Below, one piece after another: positions 25,142-35,612 of a stretch of DNA of 64,000 bases. Position 1 is the first letter of the stretch, and the number at the start of each line of letters is the position of its first letter. Origin of the DNA: Azolla caroliniana (lineage: Eukaryota > Polypodiophyta); contig JBHGNT010000004.1 in the NCBI GenBank assembly GCA_043228905.1, positions 22,816,001-22,880,000 on the forward strand, given 5' to 3'. A program made the position numbers and the translations under genes. Under the pieces are notes generated by a model. It did not search any database and was not told the origin of the DNA. It saw only the letters and a program-made list of their open reading frames with translations.

Positions 25142-25347
25142 TAAATAACGAATTATAAATTTTATTTCGATAGATAATAATAAAAAATAAATAGTTAAAT
25201 AACGAAACATAAATTTTATTTAGATAGATAATAATAAAAAATAAATAGTTAAATAACGAAACATAAATTTTATTTAGATAGATAATAATAAAAAATAAAT
25301 AGTTAAATAACGAATAATAAATTTTATTTAGATAGATAATAATAATA
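25142..25347. repeat. 54-bp tandem repeat, about 3.8 copies
   Basis: TAAATAACG recurs at 25142, 25196, 25250 and 25304, exactly 54 bp apart. Each unit continues through TTTTATTT and GATAGATAATAATA. Copies 2 and 3 are nearly identical, while copies 1 and 4 differ at a few sites. Confidence 0.92.
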
Positions 25348-25359
25348 GATTAAAAAAAA

Positions 25360-26766
25360 GGAAAACAAAGAAAAAGTTAAAAAACAAGTAATAAATAAGT
25401 AATAAATAGTTAGATAAATAGTTAAATATTAAGTAATAAATAATCAATAAGTAGATAAATAAAATTATGGGGAAATTCAGTCATCCCATGCGTAATAATG
25501 CACGAAATATATAAATATGTTTGTATATTTCTTAGATTTTCTTTTTCTTTAATTAAAATGGGAAATAAGAAAGAAAAAGAGGAGAAGGTGGGCATTTAAA
25601 AAAAAAGACCATTTCCAATCAAAGCCGACTCTGCCTCCTCTGCCCACACGATTAAATGATAGTTAGTGTACTCAATTTTGGTTTTAAATCAAATTGATTG
25701 ATTTCTTACTACATTTTATTGTATTAATGCTCCTCGATTAGGGCGCTCTCACCTCCCCCACCCTAAATCAAATTTGGCTGCTTTCTTTTTACTACACATA
25801 TAGATTTTTTAGTGCCCTAATTTATTTTTCAATCACCTAATTACTCTACGTAATCACAGATTTCTGCTCTTCCTTGTAATTATTTTCAAACAAATTTGGC
25901 TTGATTCAAATCTCTGTGCCAATCTAACTGATGTCTGGGTCATCTGTTTTATTCCATTTTACCTCATCTATCGATTTTCTCCCCAGATTGAAGAAAGAGG
26001 AAAATTAATATTATTAGTACATTAACCCCAATTTGTTTTCCGTGGGGTCCTCTATTTTTTCCACAATTAGGTTTTTCAATCTTTCGTTCCTCACCTTTTT
26101 AACACAAAAATCAATGGATTAGTTCTTCACTTGATTTTTGGGTTCACTGTACATGTGATTGATCTTAGAGCTAGTCATTAAATCTGGAATAGTCCTAGTA
26201 GCATATCATTAACTTGGACCTTAATTCCTATGTTAAGCCAATCTACCCACAATATAATTAGAGAGGGGATTTCACTTAATTTGGGTTATCTGCTCTATGG
26301 GAATGATTGTAACATCGAAGTTAGTAGGGTTAACTAACTTGGGCGATTGGTTAATACAAGATTAGTAGGGTAACTAATTTCGTGTCTTGTGTATTTGGAT
26401 CAATCCAATAGCATTTATCTAGTAAAAAAACAGGCTCTGGATCTTCTTGTTTCATGATTAGTTAAAGAATAAACCTACGTTGGTGGAACAATTTGATTGA
26501 TCTAGGTCCTTTTGATCTACTATTGGTTACATGGATGTTGATCCGAATCTTGGCTGTTCTAAAATAGTGGGATATTTAGTCTTCTGTTTGATTGATTTGT
26601 TTGATGGTATCACCACCCTCGGCATGAATGTGACCACAATATAGGTACTGGAATGTTGGGTCTTCTGATTGATTGATTTAACTTGGACCTTAATCTCTAT
26701 TTAATCATATCTAAGACAGAGTATCGTCAGTGAATTAATTTTTGAAGTAATATTTTGGCGAGGGAT
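25360..26766 (+). promoter_or_regulatory. Upstream region of the STICHEL-like gene
   Basis: About 1.4 kb of AT-rich sequence with no open frame of note. An in-frame TGA at 26743 separates it from the coding frame. The promoter and 5' UTR must lie here. I cannot pick a TATA box with confidence. Confidence 0.4.
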
Positions 26767-29700
26767 ATGTTAGAGGAGGCAGGGGAGCTTCCATTACTTC
26801 AAGAATTACCGTCAATTGTACTGAGGGGTAAATGTATCCACCCCAATATAGCTTCTCCTTATATATATCATAGTGCCAAAAATGGTGATTTGGATCCTTA
26901 CGTGGGAACAAACCAAGTGGTGAATATTGCTGGTTTCCATGTGAGGAGAAGCCCTAAGATTTGGAAGAAAAATCTAAACCTCAATGATATAGATGAAAGC
27001 CTGTTTCTTAACAAATGGGAGGATGATCCAATACTTATGAGCTTAGAGAGCTCTTCTAGTAATTTAATACTGCGCAAATATTGCAAAGCATTTCAAACAT
27101 TCCATGGGAATGCTAACAGCATAAGCTTAGATTGTTCGTCTTCAGCACTGGCTGGTGACAGAATAAGGTGTGATCAGATGAAGAAGAAAAAGAAGAGGCT
27201 ATTAAATCTGGCCACAAAACAGAGTGTGGGTCGTCATCATGAGGAAGGTTTATGCTCAAGCAACTCCATCTCTCAAATATCAGCATTTTTACATGAGAAT
27301 GATAATGATGTGCCAACAAAGAATCATCATCATCGTCGACTGGTCTTGAACGATGAATTAGATGTATGTGAGCTACCCAAACATAATGTATTAACTCAAT
27401 TTGGTAACATACTTCCTAATTGCTACTGGTTAAAGATCGATCAAAGAAGAAGGAGAAGAAGAAGAAGAAGAAGGAGAGACAACTTACACAAAAGTACTCC
27501 TACCAATGCTACTTCTTCATTAATGGAAATGCCAAGATTTATGTATACAAATTCAGCCACAGGTACTTATATCAGGTACTCTGGCCCATTACAATTGAAG
27601 TCAAACGGTTCTACTCCATGTGAAGTACTTCGAAGAAGCAAAGCTGATTCTCTAATAGAGTCATTACCACTACTTTCAGATTCATCTGTGGTGGTTGCTA
27701 TTGGTGACGTTGATGCTATGTACAATTCTTCTAAAGAGGAAATTCATAGCAGCGATAGATTCTCATGTGAAATTACCCAATATGATGGGTCTATTTTCTC
27801 GGAAGATGTTGGTTATGGTGATATAAGATTGATGGACAAATTTGTCAATCAAGGGGATACTAATAACCACCGCCATGCACAAATGATTGGTATTGCTTCT
27901 GAGAGATGTAGAAGCTTGAGCCAAAAGTACAGGCCAAATGTTTTAAAAGACCTTGTTGGGCAAAAAAATGTGTTTCGTACCCTCTCAAATGCAGTACAAT
28001 GTAAGAAAGACGTTGATGCTGTATATCTTTTCCATGGACCTGGGGGCACAGGTAAGACCTCAGCAGCAAGAATCTTTGCGTCAGCCCTAAACTGTATTGG
28101 TCAAGAAGAAAAAGGAAAAGGAAAACAAGAATCAGAAGAAGAAGAAGAAGAAGAAGAACAAGAACAAGAACAAGCAAATAGGCCTTGTGGTGTTTGCAAA
28201 CAATGCAAATTTAGTGATGAGAGCTCAGATGTAATTCGTGAAATTGATGCTGCGAGCCACAATGGTATCGAGAATGTGAAATCTCTCTTACAAAGTCTTT
28301 TACCTTCTTCTTCTTCTCCTCCTCCTTCTTCATCGATGGCGTTGTTCAAGACTTGCATCATAGAGGAATGCCATGTGCTCACGAATGACATATGGGATAC
28401 ATTGGTAAAGATTTTGGAGAATCCACCCAGGAATGTGGTCTTCATTCTTATCACAAGTGCATCTATTGAGAAGATTCCTTCTGGTGTGCTTTCCGTTTGC
28501 CGAAACCTTGCTTTTCCAAAGATAGAGGAGTCAGATATCACAGTGAGACTACTCGATCTTGCCCATTCCGAGAATTTGGACGCAGAACCGGGGGCTCTGG
28601 AGCTTATTGCATCCAAAGTGGATGGGTCTTTGAGAGAAGCTGAGATGATATTAGATCAACTTAGCCTCTTAGGTCCAAAGATTAGGGTCTTAACCGTGCA
28701 TGAACTGGTAAGTGAAATGTGACATCCTTCAAATTGACCTATTAATCCACATAAATTTTAGACATTGTCACTCCATTGTGATTTCACTTGGTAGCAAAAC
28801 ATGTGGGGAAGAACACAAGAATTTTTAGATATTTTCAAACCAGTATGATTTTCATGTACATCGGCAGGATAACAGCAAAAGTGGATGCTGCAAAAAAATG
28901 ATTAAGAGGAAAAGTGGGCTCTTTAACACATAGAAAAAACTTTACATGGATCTTTCTGACAATGTGATGAATGAAAACAGTCTCTTCTCACATAGTAAAA
29001 TTTGGCTGTATGGGGGAAAAGAAATTTAAAGGGAAATTAGCGAGTCTTTCCCACGGGGAAAAATTGTCAAGATTGAAAGGGGGGTTTTCTGATATAAGAA
29101 AATGTTGGCTGGTATACTAGGTTTGCTTTGCCCAGGGCTACACAAGTCCGCAACATTGAAGACACTCTAAGGCTAAAAAATGTAGGAAAATGGGCTCTTT
29201 TCCACACATGATTGAACACAAGAATACTTATTGTTTTGATTCTATACAACATTTGACTGACAATGGATCTTTCTGACAATGTGATGATGAAAACAGTCTC
29301 TTCCCACATAGTAAAATTTGGGTGTATGGGGAAAATGAAATTTAAATGGAAATTAGCTAGTCTTTCCCACGGGGAAAAATTATCAAGATTGAAAGGGGGT
29401 TTTTCCGATATGAGGAAAATGTTGGCTGCTATACTAGGTTTGCTTTGCCCAGGGACACATAAGTCTGTAACATTGAAGACACCCTAAGTCTAAAAAATGC
29501 AGGAAAATGGGCTCTTTTCCACACATGATTGAAAACAAGAATACTTATTGTTTTGATTCTATACAACATTTGTTCTTTTTCTTTGTTTTAAATGGCCACT
29601 GACCATTGTGTTTTTTTGTTTCTTAAAAATTCTTGTCTAAAATGGACGTTGTTTTTTTTGGGTTTCTCTAGTTTGGTTCAGTTTCAGATGAGAAGTTAAT

Positions 29701-31307
29701 GGAACTGCTAGACTTGGCGCTAAGTTCAGATACAGTCAATACTGTCCAGAAAGCAAGAGAGCTCATTGACTCAGGTGTGGAACCATTAGATTTGATGGGT
29801 CAACTCATGTCTCTCATGACACACATCCTTGAAGGTAGTGGCACCATCAAACAACCAGCGATGGTGGCAAAGACCCAGCATGCTGGTCATTTCTTCTGTC
29901 CCAACACCACATGTAAGCTTCTCCACCACTCTTTGGAATTGCTAGCTTTTTAAACGCACTGTGGCACGATACTTTTTTTTTTCCTTGTCTTTCAATTTGT
30001 TTCAACATGACTTAACATGCTGAGCTTCAACACATTATATAAATTATTTTGTTAAATGATTCTGTAATGCATGAAACTAGTGATAATGCTGCTGTACAAG
30101 TTAAATTCATCACATAAAAGAAATTTTCTTATATGCATGTATTTCTTTTATTGTAAAATAGTAAAGGAGGAGCAGCTAGATCGGCTCCAAGTTGCATTAA
30201 AGATATTGTTGGATGCTGAAAAGCAGTTAAGGTCTACTTGTAATGATAGGATGACATGGTTAACAGCGGCTTTGCTACAACTTGGCATCCCTCGTCCAAG
30301 CATCACATCCTCATCGGGTATAAGTGAGAATCTGGGAAACTACCCTCATTTGAATACAAGAAGTATCATAAGCAGAAAGGAGGCTATTGAAAAGAAGTAC
30401 AAACCAGTTCAAACATCGGCAAAAATGAGAAACAACACAAACCCAGACAAGCCTAACTTTGAATTGCGGTATTGGTTGGCCCAAGGTGAAGAATCGGCCG
30501 AGTTTATACATGTAAAAGAGTCAGTATTAAGCACTTCTGATGCCTTGAAGGTTGTCTCATCACATAATTTCTCGTCTTCAAGTTCCATCTTGAGATGCCA
30601 ACAAGAGAGACGTTACATCGAAGTGGGGTCTCTACACTACTGGAGAAGTGGCAGAAGTGAAAGAACTGAATATTCCTCAAGGACTAGAAGAGAGCTTGAT
30701 GCATACTCGGCTTATCAAAGTTTTGTTGGAATGCCGTCCACACCTGAATCTCGAAACCTAGACTCATTAGAGATTATATCGGATAGTGATCATCAATTTT
30801 GTTCTGACGACTTTCCGGGCTCCGATGTCAGTACACATTGTCTTTCCTATGATACGGAAGAAGAGAGTCTGTAAGTGACAATCCCTTTTCTTGCATGTCT
30901 ACGTGTTGGGTTAACAGAGCAAACATTTGTGTCCTCCAATCTAAATACTTCCTAGTCAAGATATTTTGCCTGTATTTCTGAATATGAACTGTGGTTTTAT
31001 GTATAAAATATATCAAGAAAATTTAATTTTATATAAGCATATGTGTGGGAATGTGCTGGCTTTTTCTCTTGTGAGAAAGATAGCTCGTCCCTCATATTTT
31101 CCTACAATTTATTTGAGAAAGATAGCTCATTGTGTTAGTTACTGTCCTAATTCTCTGCAAAGTGCCCTACACATTGAAAAAATGTCTAAGAACTTATCAT
31201 GGAAGTAAAATGCTCTGAACGTTTGTTTATGCAGAAGGTTTGAGTCTCGAACATCCAAATGTGGGGGTCTTTTATGTTGGATGGATCCAAAAGTAAAGAG
31301 GAGATAA
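26767..31307 (+). CDS. STI-like: STICHEL-like protein (AAA+, DNA polymerase III gamma/tau-like)
   Basis: STICHEL proteins resemble the bacterial clamp-loader gamma/tau subunit; in Arabidopsis STICHEL promotes trichome branching. Exons are 26767-28707, 29672-29912, 30162-30870 and 31235-31307, all GT-AG with matching phases (987 residues). A low-complexity N-terminal half includes a poly-Arg run near residue 228. The AAA+ domain starts at SQKYRPNVLKDLVGQ. Walker A GPGGTGKT is at 424-431 and zinc ligands are Cys443, 474, 477 and 480. The Walker B region reads CIIEECHVL and sensor 1 is ILITSASIEKIPSG. Next come VSDEKLMELLDLALSSDT and EKQLRSTCNDRMTWLTAALL, family hallmarks, and a basic tail GGLLCWMDPKVKRR. 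The second donor (29912) was chosen over one at 29834 because it keeps the HAGHFF segment. Exon 3 could instead read to TAA at 30874. The first in-frame ATG is used; an extra 5' exon is possible, because the N-terminus is unlike the Arabidopsis proteins. Confidence 0.92.
28946..29574 (+). repeat. About 315-bp tandem duplication in STICHEL-like intron 1
   Basis: ATGGATCTTTCTGACAATG begins copies at 28946 and 29263 (period 317). Both run through TCTTTCCCACGGGGAAAAA, TACTAGGTTTGCTTTGCCC and TTGATTCTATACAACATTTG. The copies differ by scattered substitutions and short indels. Copy 2 contains a 74-residue frame that is a by-product. Confidence 0.93.
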
Positions 31308-32460
31308 TATGGTATGCAATAGGGTGTTGTTTGATTATGATTTTCTGTTCTATTTATTGTAAGTCCAAGTGTGGTTGGTAAATGTAAAAAGTAGGTTAGG
31401 ATTTGATCAAAACACACTTGGGTTTCTTATCAGGTGTCAAAGCTACATGTGGACTATAAAGCCAGAGGAAGTGGAAACTAATGTGTTGAATGTACAAAGT
31501 TCGAGAGGTGATAAATTATATGACAAAATATGAGGTTACATACCATTTGGCATTATAAGAAAGTTCATTTTTTTTTCTTCCAGTGGGAGAGCATCATATG
31601 AAATCCTAGCCCCTGATATTTGTAATGGATATCTCTTCAATTCCTTTTTCTTTGTTATGCACACTAGCTTGGCATTTTTTTTTGGTCAAGTGTGCATTTT
31701 ATGAAATGAATAATTGGGCCCTTCCGAACATTCTAAAGGCTGCTGGGTTCAAGGAAATGTTTTGAAAAGGTGCATAACAGTGTTCACAGGGGGGAAAAGT
31801 TGATTGGAAAGGTGTGGTGGTATAGGAGTGATGGAATGGCGATACTCGGATTGGTGCTTTCTGAGAAGGTACAATATCGGGTGAAACCATTTTGAGGTGG
31901 ACACTACATTAAAAAAAGATGAAGGCGAGAAACAGACTTCAAACTTGTGCGCTCGACTAGCGAGATTTGATTTCGCTCGTCTCTTTTTCTGTTATCCATT
32001 TGAATTATGTAGTTTCTCACCAGTTATGTGGATACTCGAAAAAATCGACTTGGAAATTGATCACTGGTTTTTGTGTAATCGTGAAGAAATCCCAAAAGAT
32101 AGAGATGTAAACTGACTGTATTCTTACCCATTGCATACAAAATTGAAAAATCTGAAGTAACTGTTTTTTTTGTTCTTTCGCATGATAGATATCAAGGGAT
32201 ATATAAAAAAAAACCTTGTTATATTTGGATTCAAAATGCTCCTTGCATTCAAATTTCTTGTTAAAATCATTGTAAACTAGTAAGAACCTATGTTAAAAAA
32301 CAGTTGGATGGAGTGCAACATTTTAGGCAACGTTAAGAAAATATTGTCAAGGTAAAGAAAAGGAAGCATTGGTATAAATTAGGAAAGGGGTGAAATTGTT
32401 ACATCTTTAAATTACAAGGCCATGCCTGTTAGATGACACTGCATTTTTTGTTTTGCAATG
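31308..32460. other. Convergent intergenic region, STICHEL-like / KRP
   Basis: About 1.15 kb between the stop codons of two convergent genes. It must hold both 3' UTRs. No other gene is seen. Confidence 0.6.
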
Positions 32461-34120
32461 TCAATCAGGAGATAGCGAGCTAATGGGAACCCATTCATAG
32501 CGACCTGGAAGAGGAATGTCATGTAGTGGCTCGAAGTTGTATCTGTTTAGAATGACAACAAAAGAGTGAATATTATTAGCTAGAAACTAGTAGGTTTATA
32601 ATGTAATGACCACACAGAAATAAGCTTTTCTTTACATCTTCAAATGCCTCTTAAGACTTTGTTATTTTCCCAAAGCCGAGGAATTGACAAATACCATTGC
32701 ACAAGTAGCACATATTAAGTGAGAAAATGGGGATGACCATACTATTTCCACAAGTAATTTAACCACAGGAGTGGACTCAAAGTGAGTGCGTTTTGTGGGA
32801 ATAAAGAAAAAATCTCATGAGTGGGTATTGTGTGTACAGTTTTTTGTTACCTAAGAATATGTAAATATGCTTTAAACAGGATTTTGGAACCCTAAATCAT
32901 GAGTACAGTACAAGGGTTGCACATACTTCTCTACAAATCGTTCTCTTTCTCGTTGCTCAGCCTCGAAGAAGAACTCCTCAATTTCGATCTCAAGTAGGGC
33001 TCGTGCTCGTATGCTTGAAGAGGAAGAAGAAGAAGCCTTTTTTTGCATCGATCCGATTTTTCGGCTATCAAACTTTGATGTATAAGAACTATAATGCACT
33101 TGAGATAATGGTGTTGTTGAATAGCTGATTTAAACAAAAACAAAGGAAAGGGAAGGAAATAAAAAACTAAGCACAAAAGATTATGGTTGATAAATTCTGC
33201 TAGGAAATGATGAGATTTGTTTGTTTTGGTTTTCCTTTCACATGTTTGAAACGAACAAGCAACAAATGACTTACTTGTTCATCTCAAGAATTAGGGTTTC
33301 ATGTGTTCGCTCCTCTCCCGCCGAAGATGAGGCAGCTTCAGCCTGGAAAAATTGGCATGCCAAGAAAGTATATAGTTATAAACAAGAAGCATTGACTGAA
33401 ATTTGCTGCCTATTGGCAATTAGAGATCTAACATACATTAGAATTCTCTAGATTTACATGATATGTTGTTGTTGGGTCCACTCGATCAAATAATAACATG
33501 GTGTCAATGTCCGAAGTCGGCTCGAAGGTGATTGATTGCTTGTCAATGGCGATCAATCCTTCATGAGGAATTAGCGTCTCAAAGCGGCTTGCAGAATTGC
33601 TCCGGGAAAGAGCATCACCATTTCCAGAGGCTGGTTTTGAAGCATGATCCGGGGCACATTGCGGTTTGTTGATATTCTTGGTCATTATTAATGTCCTTCC
33701 ATCGGGCTCGGGCTCGGCCGGACAATGTTCTGCTAATTCATCCAAATAATGATGATGATGATCATCATTATTGCCAGACAATACTAGCAATGTTCTCGAA
33801 TCGGGCGGACATTGTGCGAATTCCTCGATGATATGATGATGATCATTATATTGCTCGGACATTTTTATTGTTATTGCGGCACTCGGATTGGACCATGTGC
33901 GAGTATTACCTTGTTCTGAGAACTTGGTAGCCATATTTGATAAGATCTGTTTCTGGCTTGTGATTATATCAATAGGACTAATGTAGACCATCTCTGATTT
34001 CCCTTGTTCATTCTTGGACTTGCTACACTTCTTGTTCTTGTGCTTCTTGTTCTTCCTTGACTGAGCTGCTACTACTGATCTTATATATTTGCCCCTAGAT
34101 TTTCTTATATATTTACCCAT
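32461..34120 (-). CDS. KRP: KRP/ICK-type cyclin-dependent kinase inhibitor
   Basis: This is a plant Kip-related protein, a nuclear inhibitor of CDK-cyclin complexes that restrains division and promotes endoreduplication. Exons (high to low) are 34120-33437, 33342-33275, 33124-32927 and 32542-32461, all GT-AG with phases that join, giving 343 residues. A second possible exon 1 donor, at 33458, would give 336. The N-terminus MGKYIRKSRG matches the family start, and a Lys-rich stretch at 22-36 suits nuclear import. The C-terminal CDI domain is clear: IEIEEFFFEAEQRERERFVE followed by KYNFEPLHDIPLPGRYEWVP, the CDK/cyclin-binding signature, with a short tail SSLSPD. It is longer than usual family members because exon 1 has a low-complexity middle with two His-rich repeats (about 92-115 and 118-147). 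The YLQLRSRRLEK-type motif seen in many KRPs is not recognisable. The gene converges on the STICHEL-like gene. Confidence 0.92.
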
Positions 34121-35270
34121 CTTTGAAGTGATTCTATGGAGCTACTATGGCTTGGATCAATCCAGTAATTTAATTAGAAGCAATGTAGTTAAATATGGAG
34201 CAAAAAAATGGCCAAACCCTAGATGTAATTAAAATGATTTGAGCTAAGGTAAACGCCCAAATAACCAAAGGCAAAATTTTACAGCTAATTATATTTGAGC
34301 TAAAATATGCCCAAATTTAGAAGCCATTAATTAATTAGGAGGGAAATGTAATGCAGGTAAAAAATAAAATGATCCAATTTCACACTCAATTAATTGAGCT
34401 GAAAATAAAGAAGAAATTTACAGGCATAGGCTCAAATTTACAGATCTATTCTAAGCTGATTAAGACTCCGCCCCCAACCCAAAATCAATTACTATTATTA
34501 CAATGTAGTTTTGAAGTGATTACAAAGTTACTCACTTAAGAAGGAGCAAAATTTCACGGGTAATTATCTTGATTAAGCTTAATTCAATAGTAGTTCATTA
34601 ATCATCATCATGATCATGATTAAGAAGCTAATAATCCTGGGCCTCTTTATAGATACACACAGACACAGAAACACATACATACACACATAAGTAGATACAT
34701 AATGATATCTATAAGACTATATCTATGTCTACATCTATAACTAAATTTATTTAAAGACTAATTTACGTTGAAGTGGTTTCGGAAGGAAAAGGATTGATTC
34801 TTGTTGCTTTAAAAAACAGGAGAAAAGACACATACACACACACAGATACTTAATTCATGCATTCATTATATGCAGACTGTTATAATTTATTAATTATTAT
34901 TCTCTCAGCTTGATTTAGGCAGACGAATGAATACATACATATTTTAAATAATTATAATAAAGAATAAACTATTCCCTCCCTTAATCTCTGCAAATTAATG
35001 ACATAGAGAGAGAGGGAGAGAGAGAGAGATAAATAAACTAATCAATGAATTATATATTATGTGTGTATGTATGTATATGTAGACTACTGTTTCCTTCTGA
35101 ATTTCTGAGCGCCGAATTGGAGGAAAAGATTAGTGATTAGTGATTAATTGCTACAACAAATTAGATGCTAATTGTAGGGGGGAGAAAATGAATGAATGAC
35201 CAGATTTAATGATGTGCTCATTATCCTATCTTTTCTGACTTCAATCTCTGGTTTCTTCCTTCTCATATAG
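34121..35270 (-). promoter_or_regulatory. Upstream region of the KRP gene
   Basis: AT-rich, no gene. It contains a short GA microsatellite near 35006-35030 and CA/ATAC-rich patches. The KRP promoter must lie here. No confident TATA box or operator was identified. Confidence 0.4.
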
Positions 35271-35391
35271 AATATATATACATATATGCATACATACATA
35301 CATTATATATATGTATGCATGTATCAGTATGTATGTATTCTACCCTTTGGTTTGCATACATACATATACATACATACATTATTACAGATAT

Positions 35392-35424
<33 letters not shown>

Positions 35425-35612
35425 TTATAATATATGTATGTATGTATGTACATATTATATATATGTATGCATGTATCAGAATTTATGTATTCTACTCTTT
35501 GGTTTGTATACATACATTATTACAGATACATACATACATACATACATATATTATAATATATGTATGCATGCATGTATGTACATATTCTATGTTTTGGTTT
35601 GCCACACTTTAG
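35271..35612. repeat. ATAC-rich satellite, 152-bp unit
   Basis: ATGTATGCATGTATCAG occurs at about 35311 and 35463, and CTTTGGTTTG at about 35346 and 35498, a period of 152 bp. A third, truncated copy ends with TTTGGTTTGCC at about 35594. Each unit contains (CATA)n followed by (GTAT)n around ATATTATAAT, forming long complementary arms. Tyr/Ile-rich open frames here are by-products. Confidence 0.85.

Noticed and set aside
24886-25210. Phe/Tyr/Leu-rich minus-strand frames resembling membrane proteins
   Set aside because: They translate the 7-bp A/T repeat and have no other support.
25142-25347. CRISPR-like array
   Set aside because: The repeats are directly adjacent with no spacers, and the genome is a plant.
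28101-28616. 171-residue minus-strand frame
   Set aside because: Antisense shadow of the STICHEL-like AAA+ exon.
29263-29487. 74-residue frame in STICHEL-like intron 1
   Set aside because: It lies in copy 2 of an intronic duplication; copy 1 does not keep the frame.
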